A stretch of 64,000 bases of DNA from Palsa-504 sp963822765. Lineage in GTDB: Bacteria; Actinomycetota; Actinomycetes; Streptosporangiales; Streptosporangiaceae. The notes below the pieces were generated by a model. That model worked only from the letters and a program-made list of their open reading frames with translations, made no database searches and had not been told where the DNA came from. The translations under genes and the position numbers were made by a program. The stretch spans positions 35,468 to 99,467 of the forward strand of contig CAWGJL010000042.1 in NCBI GenBank assembly GCA_963822765.1, given 5' to 3'. Shown here piece by piece: positions 35,162-44,054 of the stretch; the first letter of the stretch is position 1, and every line of letters begins with the position of its first letter.

Positions 35162-35965
35162 TCAGGAAACCCGGATGGTGCTGCCGATCTTGCGGAAAAT
35201 CTGTTGGAATGGCCGCGGGTTGTCACTGCTGAGCGTGATCGTGCACGCGTGACTGCTTTTCGTCAAGACTATGTACTGGGTGTCGGTGAGTGACAGGCCA
35301 GACGTTGAAGTGAGCGTGAACTCACTCCTTATCCCGACGTTCCCGTCGACGGTGGCGTCCCTGAGCGTCAGGACGTGCGCATCGATCTGTGCATACTGGT
35401 CCCGCGCGGCCGCTTTCAGGGCTGGCAGCGAACTCGCATCCGGTGCCACCGGTGTAGGCGAACAAACCGCGTTGGCGTTGGTAGCGAATTCGTGTGGAGA
35501 CCGGACAGCCGATGCGAGATCCGCCGCGAAAAGGGCGTGTCGCTGGCTGAGCTCATTCAGCGCGCTCTTCATGACGCTGTTGTTCACGCCCTTAAGGCGA
35601 AAGCGGCTGATGGCCTGGTCAACGTTGACCTTGGACAGGTCGACGGCGGCCCATCCGTCGGGAACCGCGAACCACACCCCCTGAGCGGCGCTGCCTACCC
35701 ACCTATACCCAGGCCGGCGGCGACTCAGGCCGGGATGCCATTGGCCAGGCGGATGGATGGCGAGGCTGACGCCTTCACCGGCGCGGCTGACGTACTCGCC
35801 GATGATGAAGCGGTCGGCGATGAAGCGGTCGGCGCCTGCGACTTGGCTGCCGAGCCGCCGCAACTGCTGAGTGCGATCGCCACGGCGATGATCGCCGTGC
35901 CTGCCTGGATCGAACCGCGTACCCGCGTTATGGCAGCTCCAGCCTCGTGTGAGCCAGGCATTCGC
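35162..35965 (-). CDS. Secreted lipoprotein (frameshifted)
   Basis: From ATG 35965 the frame gives IQAGTAIIAVAIALSSCGGS, a lipoprotein signal with lipobox LSSC, then a Ser/Thr/Ala-rich linker. After a shift near 35730 the mature domain reads GVWFAVPDGWAAVDLSKVNV, then DSSLPALKAAARDQYAQIDA and ACTITLSSDNPRPFQQIFRK. It should be anchored to the outer face of the membrane. It resembles the many small actinobacterial lipoproteins of unknown role. Confidence 0.6.
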   Translation of the reverse strand, partial: ANAWLTRGWSCHNAGTRFDPGRHGDHRRGDRTQQLRRLGSQVAGADRFIADRFIIGEYVSRAGEGVSLAIHPPGQWHPGLSRRRPGYRWVGSAAQGVWFAVPDGWAAVDLSKVNVDQAISRFRLKGVNNSVMKSALNELSQRHALFAADLASAVRSPHEFATNANAVCSPTPVAPDASSLPALKAAARDQYAQIDAHVLTLRDATVDGNVGIRSEFTLTSTSGLSLTDTQYIVLTKSSHACTITLSSDNPRPFQQIFRKIGSTIRVS

Positions 35966-36172
35966 CACCCTTTAGAGGTGGCCCAGATCCGTCCTTGGTG
36001 TCCCCACGTGCCACCTCCGCTCACCCAAGCACAAGACAGGGTATACGGATGGCCGGTATCCCAAAGGCAATTCAACCCATTATGCTCACCGATGCGCAGC
36101 TGGTAGCAGCCGGGGGCGCTGACAGCGGCGTGCCAGTCCGCTACCACGACGTGGTGTCTGGGCGGAACTGCT

Positions 36173-36207
36173 TATCGGAATCGAACCGGTGGCCTACGTA
36201 TTACGAG
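36173..36207 (+). repeat. Degenerate copy of the tRNA-Thr 3' half (att-like)
   Basis: 35 bases match 37519-37553 inside the tRNA-Thr gene at 32 positions and in the same orientation. They cover the T-arm to anticodon region, the part tyrosine integrases usually use as attachment core. It is not a functional tRNA. With the tRNA it brackets the VapBC segment. Confidence 0.75.
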
Positions 36208-36303
36208 GAGGATGAGAGCCGGTCCACGCGCGTCCAGACAGCCACATCGATCCTGCTGGCGCGGCTCATCGTTCCGCGGTTGTCCGGTCCGTCCATCGCC
36301 GTT

Positions 36304-36322
36304 GTTAGCAAATCCGTTAGCA
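36304..36322 (+). repeat. Direct-repeat doublet GTTAGCA-N5-GTTAGCA
   Basis: Second copy of the doublet at 28834-28852, 97 bases after the tRNA-like att remnant. Confidence 0.7.
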
Positions 36323-36444
36323 CCGCCTGTCCGTGGTGAGCGCGGCACTTCCATCAACACGCCGCGCCGGGTCGGCCCTAAGGGCTGCATGCCCCAGAGC
36401 TTAGGCGGCTCAGTGATCCTGTTGCTGGCGTGGTTACGCCGCCG

Positions 36445-36888
36445 TCAGCCAGTGAAGGTGACAGCCAGTATGTCGAGGCCGGCGATATGGTCAAAGTGCC
36501 GGAGATTGGCTGTACCGACACGCCACCCGGCGCTAATGGCGGTCGCGGCGACGATCCGGTCGTGTGCCCCGACGTCCTGGCCCGCCGCCGCCAGCCCGGC
36601 CCAGATGCGGGCGTGCGCGCGAGCGGCGAGAAGTTCGAAGGGCAGCGGAGGGAACGCGGTCAGAACTGCCTCGACGAAGGCCTCCCGGCGGGCCCGGTGC
36701 TCGGGGGTGGCGCGGTGCACGCCGCGCAGCAGTTCAGAGGCGGTGATGGCGGCGATCCCGACTTCTTCGTCCGGCCCGAGCTGCTCTTCCAGGCGCCTGC
36801 TCACCACGGCCATGGCCCTTCCCGGCGGCAGGCGCCGGACGGCGCGCTCGAGGTCGATGAAGACGGTGGTGTCTAGGAGCGTGCCCAC
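36445..36888 (-). CDS. vapC: PIN-domain ribonuclease toxin, VapC family
   Basis: About 147 residues from GTG 36888 (VGTLLDTTVFIDLE). The acidic PIN residues are visible: Asp in LDTTVFID, Glu in AAITASELLRGV and Asp in GAHDRIVAATAI. VapC cleaves specific tRNA or rRNA sites when its antitoxin is lost. The start overlaps the end of the antitoxin gene by 16 bases, so translation is coupled. The ORF is open upstream, but that part is antitoxin sequence in another frame. Confidence 0.85.
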   Translation of the reverse strand: MGTLLDTTVFIDLERAVRRLPPGRAMAVVSRRLEEQLGPDEEVGIAAITASELLRGVHRATPEHRARREAFVEAVLTAFPPLPFELLAARAHARIWAGLAAAGQDVGAHDRIVAATAISAGWRVGTANLRHFDHIAGLDILAVTFTG

Positions 36889-37164
36889 GGGTCTTCCGGA
36901 GCCGGCCCGACATCGGCGAGTACCGCTTCCATATCCTCGGCGAAATCCGGATCCGGTATGGCCGCGCCGGCCAGCAGTCCCAGCGCCTCGCGCAGCGGCC
37001 GTCCGCGGCGCGCGGCCATCGGCCGCAGCAGCGGTGTCGTCTGGATGCATGATGACGAAGGCCGGGCGTTCGTGGTTCACTACGACAACTCGCTCGTGCC
37101 GGGCGACCGCTTCGCGGGCATGCCGGGGAATCCGCACTTCCTCGGCCCTGATCGTCGTCACCAC
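36873..37164 (-). CDS. vapB: VapB/Phd-type antitoxin (frameshifted)
   Basis: From GTG 37164 or 37161: TTIRAEEVRIPRHAREAVAR, then HERVVVVNHERPAFVIMHPD, a Phd/YefM-like DNA-binding N-terminus. After a shift near 37020 the toxin-binding tail reads REALGLLAGAAIPDPDFAED and ends EDPWARS at 36873. The product neutralises VapC and should repress the operon. A perfect palindrome lies just upstream. Confidence 0.7.
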
Positions 37165-37167
37165 TCC

Positions 37168-37211
37168 ATAATACCACGCAGCCGTACAGAACCGTACGAT
37201 TCTGTACGGCT
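37168..37211 (-). promoter_or_regulatory. vapBC promoter with 12-bp palindrome
   Basis: AGCCGTACAGAA (37180-37191) and TTCTGTACGGCT (37200-37211) form a perfect 12-bp inverted repeat around an 8-base centre. On the minus strand a TATTAT -10 box (37168-37173) follows, and transcription should start at the GTG 37161/37164, so the mRNA is probably leaderless. Antitoxin binding here would give autoregulation. Confidence 0.65.
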
Positions 37212-37511
37212 GCGCTCTTTTGCTGTTCCGGGCCTTCATGATGCGCTTCGGAGCGAATACCAGGTCCGTCGCGTAAGCGTACGAGACCATACCTCCGCTC
37301 CCAGTGCTGAGGCACACATCCCCCGCTATGGCGATCTGGCCGTGGCAAGGATGCGGGGTGGTCGCGTTCGGTGGTCACCATCTCAGTGGGCCGCGCCAGG
37401 ACGCGAACGGGAAACCAATACGCCGTCCGTGGAACGGGTCACTCGTTCCACGGCCGAGGTCCGTGATCCAGCGGACACGTCAAATTTCTGCACTGAGCTG
37501 CAGATATGTGG

Positions 37512-37585
37512 AGCCGCCTATCGGAATCGAACCGATGACCTACGCATTACGAGTGCGTCGCTCTAACCGACTGAGCTAAGGCGGC
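37512..37585 (-). tRNA. tRNA-Thr (CGT)
   Basis: The minus strand folds as GCCGCCT...AGGCGGC acceptor stem, D-arm TTAGCTCAGTCGGTTAGAGC, anticodon loop with CGT (ACTCGTAATGC) and T-arm GGTTCGATTCC. The discriminator is U and an encoded CCA follows (37509-37511). Its 3' half is duplicated at 36173-36207. Confidence 0.95.
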
Positions 37586-37678
37586 GGGTCGCCCGGCGGG
37601 GCGACCCGAAGAGTCTATCGGAAGCTGGGGTCACGGCAGGACCGGCCAGCAGGGACGAGGGACCGTAATATCCCCAGC

Positions 37679-38098
37679 GTGAGGCTTCCCCAGGGTGAGG
37701 CGCGGGCCCGGTTCGGCACCGTGCCGGTGGCGCGGCTCGGGACTGCGGACGCTCAGGGGCGGCCGCACGTGGTGGTAGTGACCTTTGCGGTCGACGGGGA
37801 CTGCATCTACACCGCCGTGGACCAGAAGCCGAAGTCCGGGAACTACCTGAAGCGGCTGCGGAACGTGAGCAAGAATCCGTGGGTCACCATGCTCGCTGAC
37901 CAGTACTCCGACGATTGGGACACGCTGTGGTGGGTGCGCGCCGACGGCCAGGCGGTGATCCTGAGCGACCAGCGGTCGATGGCGGAGCCGCTGCGGCTGC
38001 TGGCCGAGCGGTACTGGCAGTACCGGGAGGCGCCGCCGACGGGGCCGGTGCTGGCCGTGATGGTGGAGCGATGGTCGGGGTGGGCCGCGGCACGCTGA
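37679..38098 (+). CDS. PPOX-class F420-dependent oxidoreductase (TIGR03668-like)
   Basis: 139 residues from GTG 37679. FGTVPVARLGTADAQGRPHV, then TAVDQKPKSGNYLKRLRNVS and DTLWWVRADGQAVILSD match the Rv0121-type family of the flavin/deazaflavin split barrel. These enzymes use coenzyme F420, which points to an actinobacterial host. Complete. The substrate is unknown. Confidence 0.8.
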   Translation: MRLPQGEARARFGTVPVARLGTADAQGRPHVVVVTFAVDGDCIYTAVDQKPKSGNYLKRLRNVSKNPWVTMLADQYSDDWDTLWWVRADGQAVILSDQRSMAEPLRLLAERYWQYREAPPTGPVLAVMVERWSGWAAAR

Positions 38099-38965
38099 CC
38101 GGGCGGGCGCGGCGAGGGCTGCGGCGGCACTGGGGGTTCGCGGGGTTGCTGGTGCTGGCGGCGGCGCTGCGGGTGGTGGTGTTCGTGGCTTACCAGCCGG
38201 CGCTGATCTTCCCGGACAGCGTGCGGTACCTGCAGTACGCGCGCAGCACTTCGCGGCCGGGCGGTGGACGCCCGACGGGCTGCGGCAGAGCGGGTATTCG
38301 GTGCTGATCATCCCGCCCATGCTGCTGCATGACCTGAGCGGACTTCGCCTCGTGCCAGGGCCTGAACCTGCCCAGCTACGAACGGCCGCTCTGCCCGGCG
38401 CAGCCCGCCCGCGCAGCGCAACGCGGACTTCTACACCTGGGATCCGCGGTCGCCGCAGTGGACGTTCCGGCCGCCCGCCGGGATGTCACGGGACGCGGTG
38501 GCGCAGGACTTCAGCCTGCGGATCCTGCGGCACCAGCCGCTGGCCTACGCCGAGGCGGCGGCGCGGGACTTCCTGTACGGGTTCGCGCCGGTACGCGGCG
38601 CCGGGCCGGAGCGCTACTCGCCGGCATACCTGCAGTTCCGCTCCTCCATCCAGGCTGATGCTCCGGTCGCCGCGCTCGGGTACCGGGCGCCGGCCGTCCG
38701 GCACCGCCTGGCCCGCTTCCTGACCGGGTACGGGCGGTGGTTCTACGTGCCGGGGCCGGTGTTCGCGGGCGGGCTGGTACTGGCCCTGGCGGGCCTGACC
38801 GCCGGCGCGCCGCGGGACGCGCCAGGCCAGCGCGGCGCTGCTGTTCACCGCGAGCGCGGTGCTGGTCCTCATTCCGCCGGCGCTGTTCGCCACCTTTGAC
38901 TGGCGGTACCAGCTGCCGCAGCTGACCCTGATCCCGGTCGCGGCGGTGCTCGGCGGCCAGGCTGA
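38075..38965 (+). pseudogene. Membrane glycosyltransferase-like (GT39/ArnT type) protein, decayed
   Basis: Pieces in several frames: LRVVVFVAYQPALIFPDSVR and YLQYA (the D-S after the first helix is typical), SGYSVLIIPPMLLHDL, QRNADFYTWDPRSPQWTF, and a late helix LVLIPPALFATFDWRYQLPQ. The several-hundred-residue catalytic middle part is missing between about 38330 and 38380. Loss of domains shows real decay in addition to frame changes. The start overlaps the end of the oxidoreductase. Confidence 0.5.
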
Positions 38966-39228
38966 TTACCCGCCCTCGGCGCGCCAGCGGCGGTACAGCT
39001 CGATGAACTCGTCCTGCATGCTGCGGAGTCAGGTCTCCGGGCTCCAGGCGCCCGGTGAGCCGGATGGTCTCGCGCATCTGGGCCAGGTACTCGGTGCAGT
39101 GCGGGCAGCCGGCCAGATGGGCCTCGAACCGGCGCCGGGCCCGGCGGGACAGCGTGCCTTCCAGGTAGCCGGTGACCAGCTCGACGGCCTGCTGGCAGAC
39201 GAGATCACGCCGCAGGCAGGAGTCTCAT
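38966..39228 (-). CDS. Anti-sigma factor with zinc-finger (zf-HC2) domain, frameshifted
   Basis: The minus strand from ATG 39228 gives MRLLPA, then after a shift CQQAVELVTGYLEGTLSRRA and FEAHLAGCPHCTEYLAQMRE. After a second shift it ends QDEFIELYRRWRAEGG. H-x3-C-x2-C is the zinc motif of ZAS anti-sigma factors. The ATG overlaps the sigma-factor stop (ATGA), so the two are coupled. It probably holds the sigma factor inactive until a redox or envelope signal arrives. Confidence 0.7.
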
Positions 39229-39822
39229 CGCACCTCCCGGAACTCATCCTCGAACAACTGCCGGAGCCGGCTCCGGCCCCGGTGCAGCAGGACCCGCTGG
39301 TTGCCCTCGCTGATGGCCAGCACCGCGCAGACCTCATCGCTGGTCAGCTCCTCGACGTCGCGCAGCAGGACCACCTCGCGCTGGCGGTCAGGTAGTTCGT
39401 CCATCAGGACCCGGAGCCGGCCGGCCAGCTTGCCCGCCTCCAGGCGGCTCTCGGCGGCCTCGACCCAGTGCTCGGGCGGATCGGCCCAGCCGCCGGAGGC
39501 GTCGAACCGGGCCGGATCGACGGCGGGCTCCGGGTCAGCGACCGGGACACTGCGGTGCTCCCTGGTGCCGGTCGTCCGGGCCTGGTTGACCAGGATGGAG
39601 AACAGCCAGGTCTTCAGCGACGAGCGGCCCTCGAAGGCGTCCAGGCCGCGCAGCACGGCCAGCCAGGTGTCCTGGACGACCTCCTCGGCCACCGCGCGGC
39701 TCGGCACGAAGCGCCGCCGCGAGCTGCAGCATCTGCTCTTGATAACGCTGCACCAGGCCGACGAAGGCCTGTTCGTCGCCGGACCGCAGGCGGATCAGCA
39801 GTTCGCCGTCGGCTGCCATCAT
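39225..39822 (-). CDS. ECF-type RNA polymerase sigma factor, frameshifted
   Basis: MMAADGELLIRLRSGDEQAF to YQEQMLQLA opens region 2. After a shift near 39715, AVAEEVVQDTWLAVLRGLDA to RSSLKTWLFSILVNQARTT completes it, and ELPDRQREVVLLRDVEELTS to NQRVLLHRGRSRLRQLFE is region 4. About 199 residues without an extra domain. Paired by overlap with its anti-sigma factor; the regulon is unknown. Confidence 0.75.
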
Positions 39823-39905
39823 CGCGGAGCCTAGGCGAGACGGGCGAAGCCCGCGGCCCGGCCCGCGCGAGGGCCGCCGGCCTGCTATCCGGGTTCCTGC
39901 TTCGC

Positions 39906-41073
39906 TCAGGAGGCCACGATCCCCTCGCCGCCCGCCGCGCCGGGCACGGTGACGGCCCCGATCTCGGTCAGGGAGCCGCCCGCTCCCCACGCGCGAACTC
40001 GTCGACGATCCCGGGCCCGCCGGTCTGGACGTACAGGAACCGGCCGCCTGCCGCCGCGGACGCGTCCACGGTCCCGGGATCGGTGGCTGGCCCCGCCGAG
40101 CAAGCTCAGCTGGCCGCCCGGCCGAGGAGGTGAAGCCGCTCTCCGTGGCGCTGCCCGCGTTGGAGGCGAACAGGAACGACCCGGCCGGGGCCACCCAGCA
40201 GGTGGCCGCGCGCCGGTGGGCACCGCGTCGATCAGGCTGAGCGTGCCGCGGGGCGCGAGGGCGAAGGTGGCCAGGGCGTTCGTCCCGGCCTCGGCGATGA
40301 CCAGGTGCCCGTAGCGGTCGAAGCTGATCGCGAACGGGACCGTGCCGGGCTCGGCGTTCACCACCGGCGCGGCGGACAGGTAGCCGTCCGAACCGGACGC
40401 CGAACACGTCGATGTCATTCCCGTTGGCCTTGGTGGTGACGATGAGCTGGCTGCCGTCCGGGGTGAAGGCGACCTGCCCCGGGGTGTTGGTGAACTGCGG
40501 GCTGGCCGTGGGGTCCAGGCCGAGCGCGCGGCCCGAGCCGGGGACCGGGACCAGCCGGCCGCGCGAGGACCCGGTAGCCCTGCAGCCGGCCGCCGCCCAG
40601 CGCGTTCAGCACGTAGACCAGGTCGCCGCGGACGGCCACGCTGACCGGGAACGACCCGCCGGAGCTCAGCACCTGGCGCAGCGCGAGCCGGTCGCCGTGC
40701 ACGCGCGAAGACCGAGATGGTGTCGCTGCCGGCGTTGACCGCGTAGAGCAGGGCGTGCCGCTGGTCGTAGCTGAGCGAGCCCTGCGAGGCCAGGTGGTCG
40801 ACGACCGATCCGGCCAGGACTCCGCCGAGCCCGCCGGTGGCGTAGGTGCCGGCCGGGCTGAGCGTGCCGTCCGATGCGCGGTGGTAGGCCACGACCTGGT
40901 TGCCTGACGGTGTTGTCGGTCTGCACGAACACGGCGTGGCTGGCCCGGCCGGCGCCGAAGGCCGGGGCAGCCGTGCTGGCCAGGGCCGGGGTAGCGAAGG
41001 GCAGGGCAACGGCGGTGGCCAAGCCTGCCGCCGCGACCGCGATGGCCGATCCGAGACGAATCGGGACTCTCAC
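39906..41073 (-). CDS. Secreted beta-propeller (lactonase-like) protein, frameshifted
   Basis: From GTG 41073 with AGGAG upstream: RLGSAIAVAAAGLATAVALP is a signal peptide. Repeating blades follow in shifting frames: HALLYAVNAGSDTISVFA, GDLVYVLNALGGGRLQGYRV, GQVAFTPDGSQLIVTTK and PFAISFDRYGHLVIAEAGTN. The 'Y-V-x-N/T-x3-G-T/S-x-x-V' blades are those of the 7-bladed 6-phosphogluconolactonase/YncE type. At least four frame changes. It lies head-to-tail upstream of the sigma/anti-sigma pair and may belong to that envelope-stress unit. Confidence 0.65.
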
Positions 41074-41149
41074 TGGGGAAACTCCTCGCCGTAGGGGTTT
41101 GCGGGCTATGCGCCCCTTTAGTCCCGCGAAAGGCCCGCGCGTTACACGG

Positions 41150-42643
41150 CTAGTGCTGGCATACGGTCCCGCTGCGCGGGACGGCCAGGTCGATCAGGTA
41201 GTCGTTGACGATGGTGTCGATGCAGGGGCTGCCCTCGCCGTAGGCGGTGTGACCGTCGCCGTTCCAGCCGAGCAGCACGCCGGAGGCCAGGTCACCGGCC
41301 ATGGCCTGGGCCCAGCGGTAGGGCGTGGCCGGGTCGCGCAGCGTGCCGACGACCAGGATGGGCGGCGCGCCCGCGGCCTTGATCTGCGGCTGCGGGTAGG
41401 AAGGGACGGGCCAGTAGGCGCAGGTCAGGCTGCCCCAGACGATGGCCGCGCCGAACATCGGGGCGGCTTTCTCCGCCGCCGAAGCCGCGGACTGCCAGGT
41501 CGCCAGGGAGCGCGGCCAGGGTTTGTCCACGCAGTCGATGGCGGTGACCGCGTTGGCCAGCGTGCTGTAGGTCCCGTTGGGGTTGCGCCCGTAGAGCTGG
41601 TTGGCCAGTTCCACCAGCCCGGTGCCGTCGCCGGTGAACGCGCTGCCCAGCGCGGTCTTCAAGAGAGGCCAGCTCGACCGGCTGTACAGGGCGTCGGCCA
41701 CGCCGTAGAGCAGCATCGCGCCGTCGGCGACCTGCCCGTCGTCCAGCCGGCTGGCCAGGGGGGCGGAGTTGGCCCGGGTGATCAGCGCCTCGACCTTGGC
41801 CTCCGCGCCGGCTACCGAGCCTCCCGCCGGGTTCGCGAGCGGGCAGCCCGGCGCGGTCAGGCACCACGCCGCGAACGACCCGAACGCCCCCTGGAACCCC
41901 TGAGCCTGCGCGATCGTCGCGTCCAGCGCGGACGTGGCCGGGTCGACGGAACCGTCCAGGACCAGCGCCCGCACGCGGTGCGGGAACAATTGCGCGTACC
42001 ACGCACCAAGGTACGTTCCGTATGACTTTCCCAAGTAAGTGAGCCGGGATTCGCCGAGTGCGGCCCGCAGCACATCCATGTCCCGTGCCGCGTCGGGCGT
42101 GCCGACGTAGGGCAGCAGGGCGGCGGAGTTGCGTTCGCACTGGGCCGCGAACTGCTTGCTGGCGGCGACCACGCGGGCCAGCTGGGCCGGGTCGGAGGGT
42201 TCGTCGTCGGTGCCGAAGAAGGTATCGAGCTGCGGGCCGTTCTCGCAGTTCAGCGCGGGCTGGCTGGCGCCGACGCCGCGCGGGTCGAAGCCCACGATGT
42301 CGAACCGGGCCAGCACCGCGGCGGGGAACTCCTGGCGGGCGCCCAGCGCGTACTGCACCCCGGACCCGCCGGGGCCGCCCGGGTTGATGACCAGCGTGCC
42401 GACCCGGTGCGCCGGGTCGGCGGCGGGCAGCTTGACCACCGGCAGGGTGAACCGCGGGCCGTCCGGCCTGGCGTAGTCGAACGGCACGACGAACTGGGCG
42501 CACTCGAAGCCGGTGTCGCAGGGCTGCCAGTTCAGGTGCTGCGCGTAGTAGGCGGCCAGCGTGCTCGGCTCCGCGGAGCGGGCGGGTGCGGGCGCGGGTG
42601 CGCCCGAGCACGCGGTGACCGCGAGGACGACTCGGGTCAGCAT
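41150..42643 (-). CDS. Secreted alpha/beta hydrolase, tripeptidyl-aminopeptidase (TAP) type
   Basis: 497 residues. The N-terminus RVVLAVTACSG looks like the end of a lipoprotein signal; only eleven residues precede the Cys, so the true start may lie upstream in another frame. VGTLVINPGGPGGSGVQYAL is the oxyanion region, YLGKSYGTYLGAWYAQLFPH holds the nucleophile Ser in G-x-S-x-G, and the TAP-like C-terminal domain ends with Asp (GTLRDPATPY) and His (GWNGDGHTAYGEG). It should cleave peptides outside the membrane, like Streptomyces SlpD/SlpE. Confidence 0.85.
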   Translation of the reverse strand: MLTRVVLAVTACSGAPAPAPARSAEPSTLAAYYAQHLNWQPCDTGFECAQFVVPFDYARPDGPRFTLPVVKLPAADPAHRVGTLVINPGGPGGSGVQYALGARQEFPAAVLARFDIVGFDPRGVGASQPALNCENGPQLDTFFGTDDEPSDPAQLARVVAASKQFAAQCERNSAALLPYVGTPDAARDMDVLRAALGESRLTYLGKSYGTYLGAWYAQLFPHRVRALVLDGSVDPATSALDATIAQAQGFQGAFGSFAAWCLTAPGCPLANPAGGSVAGAEAKVEALITRANSAPLASRLDDGQVADGAMLLYGVADALYSRSSWPLLKTALGSAFTGDGTGLVELANQLYGRNPNGTYSTLANAVTAIDCVDKPWPRSLATWQSAASAAEKAAPMFGAAIVWGSLTCAYWPVPSYPQPQIKAAGAPPILVVGTLRDPATPYRWAQAMAGDLASGVLLGWNGDGHTAYGEGSPCIDTIVNDYLIDLAVPRSGTVCQH

Positions 42644-42737
42644 CTGGTGGGGCTGCCACGGGCGTGCTGGTGTACGCGGTGCGTGCGGTTCGGAGTGCGG
42701 TGGGTCGCGGCGGCCGCCCAGATCGCCCGGCGCACGG

Positions 42738-43574
42738 TCAGGCGTCCCGGCCCTTGACGTGCATCTCCTCGTAGGCCTTCCGTGATCCGCACACGCTGGC
42801 CTTGGGGCAGGCGCGGGCCTGGCCGTCCGCGGACAGCTTGACCACCACGGTGTCCGACGGCACGTTGTGGCCGACGACCGTGCCCGGGCCTTCGGGGGTG
42901 GTGACGGTGCTGCCGACCGGCGGGGCGTCCTTGCGGAAGTCCTGGTACAACGGGTGTTCGTACTTCAGGCAGCACATCAGCCGGCCGCAGGCCCCGGCGA
43001 TGCGCAGCGGGTTGACCGGCAGGTCCTGGTCCTTGGCCATCCGGACCGAGACCGGCTCGAAGTCCTTCAGGAACGTGGCGCAGCACAGGTCGCGCCCGCA
43101 CGGGCCGATCCCGCCCTGCAGCCGGGCCTCGTCGCGCGGGCCGATCTGGCGCAGCTCGACCCTGGCCTTCAGCCGCCCGCCCAGGTCGCGGACCAGCGCG
43201 CGGAAGTCGACCCGGTGCGGCGCGCTGAAGTAGACGATGAACACGTTCTCCGGCCCGATGTAGTCCACCGCGGTGATCTTCATCGGCAGCTGGTGCTCGC
43301 GGATCAGCCGGCGCGAGGCCAGCCGTCCCTCGGCCCGGCGGCGGCGGTTCTCCTCGTCCCGGGCCAGGTCATCGTCGGTGGCCAGGCCCGCGCAGACCGG
43401 CAGCCCGCCGATCTCCTCGCTCACCCACTGCGGGGCCCACACGCACTCGGCCACCTCCGGCCCGGAGTCGGTGGGCACGAGCACCTTGTCCCCGATGCCC
43501 GGGTTGTGCGCCCCCGGATCCAGGTAGTACAGCCGTCCGTAGCGCTCGAAGCTGACCGCCATCATCATGCCCAC
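42738..43574 (-). CDS. ricT: RicT (PSP1-domain, iron-sulfur regulatory subunit)
   Basis: 278 residues from GTG 43574. FERYGRLYYLDPGAHNPGIG opens the PSP1 domain. The Cys clusters GPCGRDLCCATF and GACGRLMCCLKYEHP are the conserved iron-sulfur ligands of RicT/YaaT. In Bacillus RicT works with RicA and RicF in mRNA maturation; the actinobacterial role is not established. The position downstream of holB is conserved in many Gram-positives. Confidence 0.85.
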   Translation of the reverse strand: MGMMMAVSFERYGRLYYLDPGAHNPGIGDKVLVPTDSGPEVAECVWAPQWVSEEIGGLPVCAGLATDDDLARDEENRRRRAEGRLASRRLIREHQLPMKITAVDYIGPENVFIVYFSAPHRVDFRALVRDLGGRLKARVELRQIGPRDEARLQGGIGPCGRDLCCATFLKDFEPVSVRMAKDQDLPVNPLRIAGACGRLMCCLKYEHPLYQDFRKDAPPVGSTVTTPEGPGTVVGHNVPSDTVVVKLSADGQARACPKASVCGSRKAYEEMHVKGRDA

Positions 43575-43695
43575 AGGGCCAGACTACGTTGCCCGGCGTC
43601 GGTCGCCGGACTTACCAGGCGATGACCAGCGTTGCGCTGCCCGGGAGAGGAGAGTAGGGCTGCGCTATCGGCAGCGGATGAAGGGGCGGGGCGGG

Positions 43696-43929
43696 CTAGA
43701 TGGCCACGATGAGCAGGATCAGCAGGGCCAGGACGACGCCGATGGCGGTGACGGCGGCCATTTTCGGATTGCGGATCCGGGTGGCCAGGGCGCTCATGTG
43801 CGGGCGGGCGTCCGTGGCGGTCCAGTTGTCCGCGGGATGAACCTGGTGGTGGGTCTGGTGCGGCTGGTGGTGGACGGGCGGCATGTGACCGCCGCCGCCA
43901 ACGTGTCCCCCGCCGGTGTGTCCGTGCAT
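43696..43929 (-). CDS. His-rich single-helix membrane microprotein
   Basis: 77 residues from ATG 43929 with AGGGGG upstream. Residues 1-31 contain 11 His and many Gly (MHGHTGGGHVGGGGH, then HHQPHQTHHQVH). The C-terminus is one helix (MAAVTAIGVVLALLILLIVA). The frame is open upstream into holB, but the ribosome site and composition favour this start. The His-rich tail could bind nickel, zinc or copper. I know no named family. Confidence 0.55.
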   Translation of the reverse strand: MHGHTGGGHVGGGGHMPPVHHQPHQTHHQVHPADNWTATDARPHMSALATRIRNPKMAAVTAIGVVLALLILLIVAI

Positions 43930-44054
43930 GCGTGCCCCCTGTGCTCGTGGCTCGGTGACGCGCGGCTGCGGTAACTCGTAATTACGCAACTTGCGCCTAG
44001 CAGTCAGGGTCACACAGGCCGGTGAGCGCGTCAAACCCGGCGTGCGGCGAGAGC

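Noticed and set aside
36173..36207. Second tRNA-Thr gene
   Set aside because: Only the T-arm to anticodon side matches; the acceptor and D arms are absent, so it is an attachment-site remnant.
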